Below, piece by piece: positions 13,001-28,000 of a DNA stretch of 64,000 nucleotides (positions are counted from its first letter, which is position 1; every line of letters begins with the position of its first letter). The position numbers and the translations under genes are program-made. Source of the stretch: Nectonema munidae (Eukaryota > Nematomorpha > Nectonematoida > Nectonematidae); NCBI GenBank assembly GCA_030549495.1, contig JAUIRK010000919.1, forward strand, positions 617,001-681,000, given 5' to 3'. The notes under the pieces are model-generated. The model made no database searches. It was given only the letters and a program-made list of their open reading frames with translations, and was not told the origin of the DNA.

Positions 13001-16000
13001 ACAAAAGTGGGTTGATCCAAAAAGGAACTCGAAGAGCTTCATGTCAACTTTTGGAGTGGAGAGAGAGATACTTGTTTCAAATGCTTATGCATCCAGTTCT
13101 TTAAAGTCATATTCAGCTATAGAGTTAAATTTCAATTCAAGAAACTCTTCTTGCATTCCATGCAAAATATCATTAACCTCACACAGAAATAGATTTCTAA
13201 TGAACTTACAGGCTTCTCGTGAGAAATATCACATAACTTATGTTTTAAGGTTTTAAAGGTGTGTAATTTTTGTTTTTTCAAATCAGAATTGAGAATATTT
13301 TGATTGGGAGCAAAATCCAAGTTACTGAAGCTGGCTATGAATTCGACATTTCCATAGGTCGAGTTTAGCTATGAATGTTCGAATTGTATCATGGTGTGTC
13401 AGAATATTGATGTTTTTTCCTTGCTATTTGAGTGTGAGAACAATCAAGGCTTCAAACATATCCACAAGAAAAGATAGTTGAAAAATGGATGACTTGACTG
13501 ATCTTTTTTCTTTTGTCAATCTAAAAAGACTGCTACTTCATCTCGCAATTCATCATAGCTAGAACTTCATCAGTACACATGTAGACACCAAGAAAGTTGA
13601 CTTTCTTCAAAAAAATTTGACACAACTTGAAAAATGGCTACTGCTTTTGTACAGCTCTCTGAAGAATGACAAAACAACATTTCTTCTTTCATGCAATTGC
13701 TTGACACAAAACGAGCATATACGATTAATTGGGAACACTGTGCTATATCAGTTGTTTCATTGCATATAAAGGCGGAAAACGGTGAATCCTAAATTTGCTT
13801 TAGAACTTGAATTTTGATGTCTTGAAACAGTTTATCAATCCTTCCTTTGATTGTATCGTTTGACAAAGAAATATGAGAAAGCTTTTTTGAACTATCTTTT
13901 CCTAAAATGAGTTGAGATGCACGAAGTAAGCTTGTTTTTTTCAAAGATTCTCCAATAGTATGTCTCTTTTTACTCCTTCTGATCAACATGGCTATTTCAT
14001 AAGAAGCTTCAATAGCTTTCAAAAGATAGACCATCCAACTTGACTTGCTTCAATGAAAAATCCATAAGGTTTAGCTTCGAAAAATTTCACTGGTTTATCT
14101 GCAAGTGTAAGATGTATTGTTTTCAAGAGACGTTCTAAGCGAGAGGGTGTCATTCACATTAATAACACACTGAGGAATCTCCATGTCCTTTTTTTGGAGA
14201 GATACAAATCCGTATCTAAGGCTTTCTTTGCAACTCAGCGAATAACAATGAAAAATGAGAAAAGTGATAAAATTTTTGACTTATCAGGAATAGGTTTAAC
14301 CCTTAAAGAGACGTTTTCTTATCATTTTCTCCTTGATAAGTTAAGTTTTTTATTTCATTTTTCCTAACCTTTTCATCTCTTTTTACTTTTTATATTTTTC
14401 TCAATCATATATCTTATTTCTTATATCTTTCTTAATTCACATATTAGCTATATTTTGTTATTCGTATAGTACTAGCCGGTCCCTGTATTTGTCTCTCGCT
14501 TCGCTCGAGACGTAGGATTCTAGATCTCAAAAATCCAGGACGCGTGAAAGATCATTGTTAGATTCTAGGACGTGTGACAGATCATTGGTACTGTGATTCA
14601 AGGACATGTGAAAAATCATTGGTACCGCGTGATTCTAGGTCCAGTTAAAGATCATTGGTACCGCGTGATCCTAGGTCCTGTGAAAGATCATTGGTACTGT
14701 GATTCATAGGTCCAGTTAAAGATCATTGGTACCCCCGTGATTCTAGGTCCTGTAAAAGATCAGTGATACCGCGTGATTCTAGGTCCAGTTAAAGATCAGT
14801 GGTACCGCGTGATTCTAGGTCCAGTTAAAGATCAGTGGTACCGCGTGATCCTAGGTCCTGTGAAAGATCATTGGTAGTGTGATTCATAGGTCCAGTTAAA
14901 GATCATTGGTACCCCCGTGATTCTAGGTCCTGTAAAAGATCAGTGGTACCGCGTGATCCTAGGTCCTGTGAAAGATCAGTGGTACCGCGTGATTCTAGAT
15001 CCAGTTAAAGATCAGTGGTACCGCGTGATCCTAGGTCCTGTGAAAGATCATTGTTACTGTGATTCATAGGTCCAGTTAAAGATCATTAGTACCCCCGTGA
15101 TTCTAGGTCCTGTAAAAGATCAGTGGTACCGCGTGATCCTAGGTCCTGTGAAAGATCATTGGTACTGTGATTCATAGGTCCAGTTAAAGATCATTGGTAC
15201 CCCCGTGATTCTAGGTCCTGTAAAAGATCATTGGTACTGTGATTCATAGGTCCAGTTAAAGATCATTGGTACCCCCGTGATTCTAGGTCCTGTAAAAGAT
15301 CAGTGGTACCGCGTGATTCTAGGTCCAGTTAAAGATCAGTGGTACCGCGTGATCCTAGGTCCTGTGAAAGATCATTGTTACTGTGATTCATAGGTCCAGT
15401 TAAAGATCATTGGTACCCCCGTGATTCTAGGTCCTGTAAAAGATCAGTGGTACCGCGTGATCCTAGGTCCTGTGAAAGATCATTGGTACTGTGATTCATA
15501 GGTCCAGTTAAAGATCATTGGTACCCCCGTGATTCTAGGTCCTGTAAAAGATCATTGGTACTGTGATTCTAGGTCCATTTTACTGTTCTAGGTTCGTTAA
15601 AGATTAGTGGTACCGGTGTTTTAGGTTTTTTAAAAATTCCATTATAGATTGCCTTTTGAATTTTTTGTCATAAAACTACACCTCCCTGGTTGATTATCCA
15701 CGCCTCCTCCCTAGAGGAGTGCACCCGACTAGGGAGAGAATCACCGCCTTAAAGCTTCAATTTACGCACAAGAACACATTTCCCAATTCCTGATAGGAAT
15801 ACCTGGTTTTGAAAGCGTAGTTCCAAAATTTAAGAAATGATCTTATTGCGCCAATAGGATAAAGTATTGATGTTTGAATGAATGAATAGAAGTTGAATAA
15901 AGTATTTGAAACTTTTCAAAGGTATTTGAAACTTTTCCTGGTAAAAAAAAGATTCTGGTATGATGAGCAAACACCAATTCTCATTTGTGCGAGTGTGCTG

Positions 16001-19000
16001 GGCCATTATCTAGATAAAGGCATTGTAACACGTAAAATTTGTATTCATTTCACTTTTATCTTTGCTTCAAAAATTCTGCAAAATACGACATCCATATTTT
16101 TGAGAAAAATTGAACATCACGAGCAGCAATAGAAAGAAATTAAATAAAAGTTGCTTAGTGAATCACAAAATCTTTGTTTTGTCAACAATAAATAATTGTT
16201 TGCTTCATTTCTTTGAAATGAATTTCAAGTAAAATAACTCAACATCTCTGCTTCGAGGCGCACCATTTTCACGTTTAATTCGTAGTTTTTCGTTTTTAAT
16301 TAGACATTTTTAACTTTAAATTCGTCTTTTTCTATTTGAATTCGTCTTTTTCAATTTGAATTCGTCTTTTGATTTTAATATAATTTCTTCTTTTATTTTA
16401 ATCTTTAATTTTGAGAGATCCCGAAGCAAGTGTAAAAAGTAAGCTATTTTAGTAAGATATTTTAGAGAATCATTAACTCAACTTTTCTTTAACTTTGGAT
16501 TTTATAATCGAAAAACATGTTCAATCGCATTTAGCATAAATCTATAAGACAAAAAATAACTTTATATAAATGGGTTCTTCATGAAATTTCTGAACTCATT
16601 TTTTATGGATAGCAGCGTTGACCATGATAAACCAAGAATCCAGTATAGTTTTTAGTTCTTTCATAAACTCCAGAAATTTCTCAAAATTTTCAACTTCACT
16701 ATTTATTGTACTTTATGGCAATAATCAAAATAATGTTTCTGCCTCTGAAAGAAGAATCACTAATGCTCGAACTGGCCTAATTTGAATCTTCTCAAATTTC
16801 CTGAGAGGTTGAGCTTGGAACTGGATTCATTAGAAGATGCACTTCTCGAGATTTTTAGTGCATTATTTCTATGGTATTAAGAATATTCAATTCTTTTCTT
16901 AAATACACGAATCTTTTCTGTTCATGAGGTAAGGTGAATTTCGAATTGCCACTTCTTTAAATTTAGATCTAGATTTGATGTTGCTATATCGACTTGGCTT
17001 AAACAAATCATTCTAAAAATATTTGAAAATTAGTCTAAACTTAATCATGAACTGGAAAGAGTAAACACGCCCAAGATAATAAAATGTATTGAATGTTCTA
17101 AATATTTTAGAAATAGTGCACCAAAAATTTCGAAAAGTGGTGAATCCAGCTCCAATCTTCACCTCTCAAGAATTTTGGAAGATTCGAATTTCGCCATAGC
17201 TCGAGCTATGAATTCTAGGCCAAGTTTTAAACTTCAAGTTTACGTCTCAACAGCTGATCATATCGTAGTGTGAAATAATGATTGTATTTCTGCTTCCAAG
17301 TGTTAAAATAAGAATGTTAATTGCTTCAAAAAATCTATAAAATAGTTCATATGTGTTAAATTTTTTAAAAAAATTATCATATCAATCCTTTGATATTTCA
17401 AAAAAATTTCTACTTCAACTTTGAGTTCATACAAAGGTTTCAGCCTATTTCCATTTTAAATCATCAATTTGTACGTTTACAAATTATGTCTCATGAGTAA
17501 CCAGGCTTTTTATTCTTCAGTGATAGACAAAATTCATCGTACATGTATTTCGACAGCCCTGTCAGTGTATGCATACAAAAATCGAATGACTTTAATAACA
17601 TGTAATAGATATCACGAATAAAAATGAAATTTGAATAAAATATACTAACTATTTAATTATGTAAATAAATAATATATCTAAACCAATTAAAGTAAAGCAA
17701 GTATTAATTAGATAAAAATTACTTAGTTACTACATGTCTTTTTAATTACTAATTAAAATTCTACATGTTTTTTCGTATACGCTCTGGATAACTCTAAGTT
17801 GGATGCATCCTTGAAAAAGTTGGTTTTTGAAATGGAATGTTCACATATCACATATTTCTCATATACTAGCCTATATCCGCGGTACACTGAAGCAAGCTAT
17901 TGCCCATGTGTATGCCTTAGAAAAGCCTTTTCCTGCCTCAAATCAAATACAGTAATTTTAATTGGGGTCAACACAGCTATCTTCAACTACAACTATGTCT
18001 CCACACTATTCATCTCTTCCTTGGTTTTAAAATTCAGAAATATATACAAGCTCAATTTCGTCTTATACCCTTTGTTTCCACGTATTTTTAAGTAGTTCAT
18101 CTCCTTCAATTACTAAATCAATCCTTCCCTTATAAAATATCTTTTCTCTTAGAGTTATTTTTTGTTAAGACCCAAAGCAAAACTAAACTGGGTTCGTATT
18201 AATTATCTTTACTCCTACAATTGAAATTCCAAATGCTCAATCTCAAATTGCTATGCTAGTACGAAAAAAGCTCATACCTAAGATTGACATCTTTAATTCT
18301 TGTTTCTCATAATATGTACTTGCGTGTATTCTCTTAACTTATTTCTCAAATAAATTAATTTTATAGACATATAGTGTAAATAGCATAATATTTTATGCAC
18401 AATCAAAGCTTTCACTATCTTTTCTTACATTTTTCTAGTCAAATTACTTCATTTCTTGGTTGCAATCTTCCAATGGCTATTTTGGCTTTTGATACCGACC
18501 TTCAAACGTCATTTTGTTTCTTATATTTTTATCTCGCTTATCAATAATAAGGTAAAGGTAACCTCGGGTGTTTTCATCGAGAAGGCACAATTGCGCCGCT
18601 TGTATCGAACTATGAGGAAAGCAGGCTTGATGCGGGATCGAACCCAAGACCTTGAGTTATCGAATCCAGCATCTAACCAACCCTACTCACGCCTTAAATC
18701 TCAATAAATTGATCGGAAATTGTTTGTACTACTTATCTCCCTCTTTTTGTAAAACTTTTGAAAATAAAATTATTATTATTATTATTATATAAATTATATA
18801 TTATCTAATGAAATTATTTAAGCTAAAAAATTAAGTTATGTTTAGAAAAAAATCTTTTAAATATTTCCTCGGCCCCTTGAAAAATTTTCAAAGCCCATAA
18901 GCAAGCGACCCCCACTTTGTGAAATCCTGCTCTAAAGCTTCACTAATAATGAAAAGAAAAGGAATTTAAAAATTAGTATGCCCATGTCCCTCATAATTTT

Positions 19001-22000
19001 TCATTAACTTTGACAGGTGAAATCTTAATTCCCATATCTTTCCATAAATGATATTTTATGTATTTTTAAATATGATATTATTTTCCTTAATACACATATG
19101 TAACGAATGGAAAAAGAAAGTGTTTCGAAGTTTGGTAGACAATAATAAGCATCTTACTTGGACACTTGTTTCAGGTTAAAGGTTAATAAAATTATATATT
19201 AGAATGAATAAAAAATCACCGAATTGTTGATTTGTTCTCAATTCAGAGAAGAAACTTTCACCAGTTAAGGAAAGAAGTAAATTTAGAAGAGCCATTCTGT
19301 GAGGATTATATTCTCCGATTTGATAATAAAACGTCACCCCCTTGCTTTCTTGCTTGGTGTTGAAATGCGTGCTTTCATACTCTGCATCTAATTCAAAAAT
19401 GTTTCATGAAAAATGAATTATTTTATAGTAAAGATCCGTCATTTTAAATTTTGTAGAGGCTGTTCAATCATTTTGAAGACTATCAATCATTTTTATGGAT
19501 GAAGAAGTATACAGAAACAGAGATCAAACAAAATTTTATTTGCAAAATATCAAAAATCCGATTCCTTGAAACACATCGGACTTAATTGAGCAGAAATCTC
19601 ATTTTGTTGCTTTATCAACAAAGAATTTGCCTTTAAAAGCGTATAATCTGCTAGTTAGTGATTTGAAAATCTCGCTAAGGGAAGTACTACTAAATATCCT
19701 ATCCACAATATAAGTTGATATTTATATATAAAAAGTTACGATAAATGGCTCCAGACATAACTGAATAAAAAGGCATCTATATTTGCAAATGCTAATTTAA
19801 ACGATCATTTTTTATTTCATCCAAAATTAAAAACTGCCCTTTACATTTTGGAGATGAGAAAGAAATACGACCTTATTAATTGAAACAGGGAGCTCGAGTA
19901 AGTTCAACTTGCCTCAATTTTCTTCACTAAAAATTTACCAAATCGTCTAAAACGAACTTACAAATCGGAACGACATAAAACATCTTTTGTAATTAAATTG
20001 AAAAATCACCACATTAAAAAGTTGAATACCGTAATTCACCGCGTATAATACGGACCCGTGTATAATGCGCACTCATTTTTTAGAGTTTCAATCAAAGGAA
20101 AAATCCTTATACCTGTGTATAATGCGCACCCACTTTTTGAGATGGCAATCAAACAGATTTCCAATCAATTGCTCTCATTTGATTTGATCTCATTTGTTTT
20201 TTTTAATCATAAAATCAAAATGCTTCGTAGAAGTTCATACGACACTGGTCGTCTATATTGCTAACTGCCGTCAAAAAGTCTCGCATTGAGTACTATTCAA
20301 ATACGCATGAAAGCAAACTTGCTTGCTGAACCACTCAATCTCGCCAATTTTAAGGCCTCCGATAACTGGTGCTACAGGTTTATGGCACGCTATGATTTGT
20401 CTGTACATCGAAGAACCCACATTGCGTAGAAATTACCTGGTGACTGACTACGAAGAAAAGATCACGGCTCCTTATCAAGCGACCCAAAGAGCTGAATCCA
20501 CCCCTGTCTCTCATTGGCAATGCTGATCAACGCCCCTTACCTTTGATATCCCGTCAAACTTTACTATCGAAAAAAGGGACATCTATATTAATTCAATCTA
20601 CGGGTCATGAAAATAGCCGATTCACTGTGATGCTGACATGCATGTCTGATGGCACAAAACTTCCAACATACATCGTTAGACCCTACTAAAAGGATGGATG
20701 AATGATGAATTGATGATGGACTAAGCCAATGTTGTGTGGAGGAATCTTGCCGGTGATTGATAAAAAAAGACAACAGCCTGCTTGTTCTTGATGCTTCCAG
20801 GTGCCCCGAAACCCCGATTTCATCAAGTATTTACAAAAACAAGACAAGACAGAAGTTATTATCATCCCTGGAGGCATGACATCAATACTTTAGGCATTAA
20901 CCATTCAATGAAATCTCGCCTCAAAGCAAAATGACAAGAGTGGATGCAGCATGGAAAAAAATCATACATTAAAGGTGGTCGCACTCGTGTACCTAATTTA
21001 GTAACCGTGACCAAATGGGTGAAAGAGGCATGGAAAGAGCTAGATCCTAACATCATTATCAAATCATTCAAGTATTGCTCAATCTCAAATGCTATGATCG
21101 GCACAGAGTACGATATCCTATGGAGAGATACGCCAGCTCAAGAAGAAACAGAGAATACTGATGATGAGGATTTGAAGACTATGACGTGATTTATTCTAAG
21201 AGGACATGGTGTCGATAGAGCAAGTAAAACAGCTTTTTGACAATTCCGATGATGATGTCGACTCTGAAAGCTACGAATAAAAATACTCATTATAAATATG
21301 TGCTTTTTTTTATTTTTAAAATTGATTTTTATTATTTATAATTCATCAATAAATTGTTTTTTCGTGTATAATAAGCCGCGTTATTTGACGGTTGATTTTG
21401 AGGGAAAAAACTGCGCCTTATACGTGGGAAATTACGGTATACTCGATGTCCAGCGTTTTAACACAATCAACCAAGATTTAGTTTTTAGTTAAATGCAAAA
21501 AAAGCACACGGTTTTATTTTTTTAATTTCACAATCTAAACAAATTTATGCTTGTCATTTTTTGACATTCTTCAAAATCTTTAATATGTCCTCTATATTAT
21601 ATTTTCCATTTATTTGAATTATAAATAGTTGACGTTTACTTTTTTTAAGTTTTACCATCCTAGCCACTTGATGATTTTCTGAGTTGTTGCAATACGGCAC
21701 GAAATGTCCTGCCACCATGTCAATAGTTTTTTGGAAGTTACACAGATCTTCATTTCCGAAAGAGAGAGCAGTGATGTGACAGACTTTGAAAAGCTTTCCT
21801 TTGTACCTTCTAACGTCTTGGAAGGTGACACCTGAATTAAAATATTTTACACATTCACTAAGTCATTCAATATTTCTAACTTTCTACTTAGGAAACTAAT
21901 GCATTTGCTGAAAATTTAGAATGCTTTAAATTATTTTATACTAAAAAATGGTAAATCACAACAAACTTTGAGTTGACTACATCCAGCCGCTGAATCTTGC

Positions 22001-25000
22001 GTAATATTTTTGTTTAGTACTTAAATTTCTTCTTTTATGATTATTCTTTAGTCTCTATGTACAAAGTTTCATTTTCACGAAATGTTTTCTTATTTGTAGA
22101 ACATCTTATGTCCATTTTTAAAACAAATGTGTATTGCACAGCAATATTTCATTGATTACTTGATATTATTGAAACAGCCTTAAAGACGCAGACAACTTGA
22201 AAGCTGGAAAAGTGCTCCAGAAAGATAAAAAATCGGGATCCTAAGTCAGAATTGTCAGGTAATAATTAAAATATAAATAATTTGAAAACATTACTGCTAG
22301 AAAAAAATAAATAAAATTATAAATTATAAAAATACTTTATATATATTTGGCCTTTGATGTCGTCACAGACAATTTTGCAGCAGAAATACAGTTTCCAAAT
22401 AGTTTTATCAGTGATACTGTTGATTTTAAATCGATAGCCTTTCTTGTGGCTACTATTTCTAATGTTTGCTTGACAAGCTCATTCCACCGAAAAAGTTCTT
22501 CATAATTTTGAGAAAACTTAGAACCCGTAACCTCCACTTTCTGCTAAGAAGTTTTATCATATATGTCACTCAAAGTACGACTATCATATGTTACCTAAAA
22601 TATATGTTGGGGTTACAAGATTCGTCTTCTTTTCTGGATCATCTATTAGATTGGTTGAAAAAAGTAATGTCGCTATAAGCGCCAGCTTTTTTACAACTCA
22701 TGAGCTTGCTGTCTGGGCTCATAGTAAACGTTTATCCCTTTGTGTAACAATTATGCCAAATAAAAGATTTTTACGTATTATTCCGGACCTCAAAGAACTA
22801 AATTTAAATGAATGTGAAAGCCGCATAATTTACTCTAATTACATTCCAAAAAGACACGCTCGCACAAATTTTAAAGTCTTTTACGTACTTTCCTCTCAAC
22901 ACAAAAATGCACAGATCAGCAGCATCGCTTCCAAGCCTGAAAGTCTGCTCTCTTAAAATGAATACAAAGGGGGCGTCGATGTCGCAAACAGAATGGCAAA
23001 AGCATATCATGCATACAAACGAAGAAGAAATGGACCATGGCTGCGTTTTGTAACTATCTCGACATTTGTGCATTGAACACTTGGGCAATTGCTAAATTCA
23101 ATTCCCCACAAGATTTTTCTAAACACAATAACAGTGGAAGAAAAAAATTCATAAAGAAACTTGCATTCCCATTTTCAGAAGAAGGTATGCTCTTCTATAC
23201 TTGAATTACCAACTTAAACTCTCTTGTTTAAGTAAAAAAAATAACTGAAAGTCTGAGAGCTTAAAGTCTCTCTTATTTTTTATGGGTTTTCTCAATCTGA
23301 ACCTCGTACAAGTCAAGAATTCTGTGTAAAAAAAGAGCATCTTGTCCCTTTTAAAAAAATAAAACGACTAGGCGATGTGAAAAGTGTAATGCGTTTTTAT
23401 GCGAAGTACATTCATCTATTTTATGTCCTAACTGCAAATAAGTTTCACTAAATAAATTATTATCTTTTTTATTTTAAAGCGAAAAAATTCAATTAAAATT
23501 TTTTAACTAACGCCATCTCTATGAAAAAATAATTAAAAAGGCGTCATTCTTTCATCATCCTTTTGTTTTTAGAGTTAATTAGCTATTTTTTTATTTTTAA
23601 AGAATACTATAGAAAAGAAATTTACGTTTAAACGGATTTCTGCTATGCCGGGACAAAAACTAGGAGAGAAAGCCTCACACTCGACTCCGAAAATAAAGTT
23701 CAAGTTCAAGGGAGAGACAAGATCAATACATGTGTAGTCTGTGCAGGAGATGCCCGAGAATTCATCCATCAACTGCCACTGGTCTCTTCCTTCGGAATTT
23801 TTGCCAGCGTTTATTTCCCTAGCTTTTGCGGATACATCACAACATACAGGTGATAGCAGGTGATTTAAATAAACCAGTTTTCCTTCTCATCCCCGGAGGA
23901 TTTGACCTAGCCGGCTACCCTTATTTAGTTCAACCCGCCTGCTAAAGCGGTTAGCAGGGTGTGGGGAGCGACAGGTGAGAGCTAAGTCCACGATGGGAGC
24001 CGAAGCAGGAATAGTTGCTTATAAGTTAATGCTTAACTGTATAAGGTATAGCAAGCCTCGCTGCAGAGGTACTGACCCTCCCTGACACCCCCATACAACC
24101 CAAACTCCCAAGAAAATTACTCTATAAAGACACCAAAAATCATTTTGTTATAAATTTCTTCAAGGATTTGATGAAATCACTTGAAAGGAATCTCTTTCAA
24201 TTTTAAAATTTTTAGTAGTCAGTCAACGATGTAAATCGCCTTTTCGATGACCAACTTCTTCATTTTAAATTAAGAAGCATTTTGTTTAATACACTTAAGA
24301 GATCAAAGTTGTTTTAAATATACACTTTTCGAAGGTAAATATACCTGAAATTTGGATGCTTCTTCGATAATTGAAAAGGTCTAAATCGGTACCGAAATTT
24401 ACCAGGCATGAATTTACATTATACGCATGGAGATTATATTTTTATAAAATTTAGATGAAGGATGGTCTAAAAATAAAAGCTTCCTTACATCACAATTAAA
24501 AAGAACCGACTCAAATAGTAAGTTGATGCAAACACCTAATTCGAGGTAGTCGACATCATTTGACAGGTTAAAAAAAGTTAAAAATGAGTTAACTGAAAAC
24601 TTTTTTTTATTACATTTTAGTTGTTTTGTCAGTTTTTAATTTAAAAATTCTTTAAATAAAATGTTTAGATTCCTTTGCTGTATAAGTATATAGATATGAA
24701 AATAAATTTCGAAAACTAGAGGTTGGTCTTTAATGGCAGGTTCTACTTTTGAGTGAATCATAAAAGGAAAGATAAAAGTGTTACATACGGCTCAGGGCTT
24801 CAATCAACTCAGTAAGGGTGAATTCTTTTAAAGAAAGTATTTCCTTCAAGAAAGTGCTCATTAGTTTAAAGGGAGGATCCGATTCCATATTGCGAAGTCT
24901 TTTGTCCAACTCCTGCTTCAAAGCATTGAAACGGCTGATCTTCAATTCCGAACTTTTGAATGAGGATAAAATGTTTTTCAAAAAGACGCTCTGTTTTTCA

Positions 25001-28000
25001 TTGTAGCCTTTTAGGAAGAAGAAAAAACCCTTGTAAGAATTTTTTACTGCAAATTCAATGCCTGCATTTGCACCCTCTACGATGTAGTCATGGATGTCGT
25101 CGATCAGAAGGTCAAAGAGGAGTGAGAAAGCCACGTAACTATCGGCCGATTTGTAGAAATCGTCATTCACGAACAAGAAAGCGTGCGAGGACTTCGGGAC
25201 TTTGAAGAAGTCGTCCATTTTGTGATACGCGAGAATAAAAGAATCGTTTCTAACTATGATTGGATCTTTATCAGTCGTCGGTTCAGCTTTACTGCCTCCT
25301 TCTTCACGAGAAAAAATGGTGAAGTTGGTCGGAATCAGACCAGATTGTTTTGGCAGTTGAAAAAACCGATCAAAAGTTGTGTTCCACTTATGCAAACTTT
25401 TCCGTCCAATTTTCTTCACTGTATAATTCAATTCATGCCATTTTTCAAGCTTTATTTCTCCTGCATCCAAATCATTTGTCAATTCCACAATCCTAAATAA
25501 TCATAGAAATAAGTTACATTTAAATTAATATATTTTGCTTGAGTAAATGTGAATAAATCTACTAATCAAGTTGCTTTTAGGTCACGCCCGACATTCAGCA
25601 ATTTCATTTTGAAAGGAGCAATTAAAAATGTTCCTTTGATTTATACTATGCACTGGATAGTGGAAAGGATTTCCACAAGTTAATACTTTTTAGAATATTG
25701 AATAATGGTTCGTTTGAGAGAACATTTAAATATTTTTCCATTACATTCTATACCTGTTTCTAAAAAGTAATTCCTCCGAAAGACAAGCTGCACTTATATT
25801 TACTATAATATTATTTAGAAGCTGAATTTTTCAGAGACCGAATTGTCTTCCATGACTCTAAAGCAGGGGTCACCAAACTACGGCTCCTTTTTGTCCGACC
25901 CTCAGTCAAATATCGAAACGTTCTTTCATTTTTCATTTTTCGTCAAATGATATTATTTTTTCAAATGTTGAGTAAACGCAACATTGAGTATTAGTGAATA
26001 AGAAACAGTGTTGCTGATAATTTGTTTATTTTTATAGTATATGTAATTATCACTATGTGTTACATATATCATATATCATGCATAATTATTTTTGTCTGTA
26101 ATTATATATCAGTATTGCTTTTGTGACGTATTTAACTATATGGATAGATATATATTTTTTGTCTGTTCAGAAAAGGCATGCCATATACCTGTAGTGTTTT
26201 AATGACGTTTATGTCATTTTTATAAGTATATAAATATGTGTTTTACACTCTGATTTTCATTAGTGTTTTTGAAAAGTAATATAATTTTTGATCTTTTTAC
26301 TCCCAAGTCTCTTGTATTTAATCATTCTGCATTTTATTCCTTGTAAGTTTTTCTTTACTTAATTCTTATATTTTTACCTAATAATTTTTTCTAAAACTAG
26401 AAAAATCACATTTTTTAATATATATGTTTTATATGCATGTTTGCAATTAGATTTTTTATTTTACAGTTTTCACCTTTTTCATACTAATTTGTAAGTCATA
26501 CAAGTGCTTTTTGAATAGTTTTTAAAAAAAATTATTTCTAGCAACTTATACATCAAAAAAAGTAAAAAAAGATTAAAATGAAGATTTTTAGAAATTTAAA
26601 GCAAACCAAATATTTTAAATTTTTTTATGATGTCTAATCACCTATTTTAAGTATTCATAAGTTTAAAGCTCTCCTTATTACACGGAGTTTTAAATAAGAT
26701 TTCTTTATACTTTTTTTAAATTAATTCGTCTCACAGATTTTTTACTTATAAAAAACAATAAAGAAGATTTTTTTATGAATTTATAGCAGACTAAGAACTT
26801 AAATATATTCAAATTTTGATTAAATACTTTTTACCACTAATACACATGGCTTCAAAAAAAAGAAAAGTTGATAAAGAATGCCGTATCTTAATAAAAGTTT
26901 TGAAGAAAAGTACTTTTTTGAGGGAACAAATGATCAAAAAGACATTTGCTTGATATGCAATGAAAGTGTTGCGGTTTTAATATAATACAATATTCGTCGC
27001 CACTACGAAACAAAGCATCTTTCAACACACTCTAAACTTCATGGACGTTCTAAAAAAAATTGAGTCTTTGAAAACTAATTTGGAGTCTCAAAGAAGTTTC
27101 TTCACTAAAAAGTTTATCGAAAACGAATCTATCACTGGAGCAAGTTATTCAATAGTGAATAAGTTAGCAGAGCGTGGAAAATCATTTATTTCATAAAAGA
27201 GTGCAAATGGAAGCAGCACATGACTTGTGACCTGAAAAAGCAACTTTGTTTGCAAATATCAGCCTTTGAGCAATTCAGTTGTGCAAAGAACAGAAGAACT
27301 TGCAGAAAACATACAATTTCAATTACACGAGAAAGCTAAAAAATTTTTGGTATTCAATTGCAATTGATGAGTCTAGCACGTCTCAGCTTCTTATATATGT
27401 TCGTGGTGTCAATCGAAACTTTCAAATAATTGAAGAATTGGCATCAGTGTGTAGTAAGCATGAGACAACAGCTGGAGAAGATATTTTCATTGAAGTAGGA
27501 AATTTTTTTGCAACGCTACTATATTCAATGGCATCGGCTTCGGTACGTCACGGTTGATGCTGGCCCAAATATGACAGGAATAAGAAAAGGCTTGGTAGGG
27601 CGCATCCAGACTAAATTGGAAGATCTTCATTGTCGAACAGCTCTTTTCATACACTGCATTATACACCAACAAGAACTCTGTGCAAAGCAATTGGATACAT
27701 CTTGTATGCTGAATCCAATCACAAGTGTCGTCAACTACGACGGTAGTCCCGCGCACACTCATCGACAGTTTCAAGCTTTTCTTGAAAAACTTGATCCTGA
27801 TTTTTATGATTTGTCTTACTACACAGCAGTGAGATGGCTTAGTTGCGGAAAACTCCTATCTCGTTTTCATAAACTTCGAAAAGAAATAATAAATTTTTTA
27901 ACTGAAAAAACAAATTTAATGCACAATTTTCAAATTCTTCATGGTTATCAAAATTGTCATTTTTGGTTGACATCACAAATCAATAATGATTTAAATTTAA

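Noticed and set aside
14515-15635. CRISPR-like array of ~36-bp repeats
   Set aside because: Units are directly head-to-tail with no unique spacers, and the setting is a eukaryotic intron. It is a satellite.
17799-18095. 98-codon plus-strand open frame
   Set aside because: T-rich hydrophobic translation with no motif; likely chance in low-complexity DNA.
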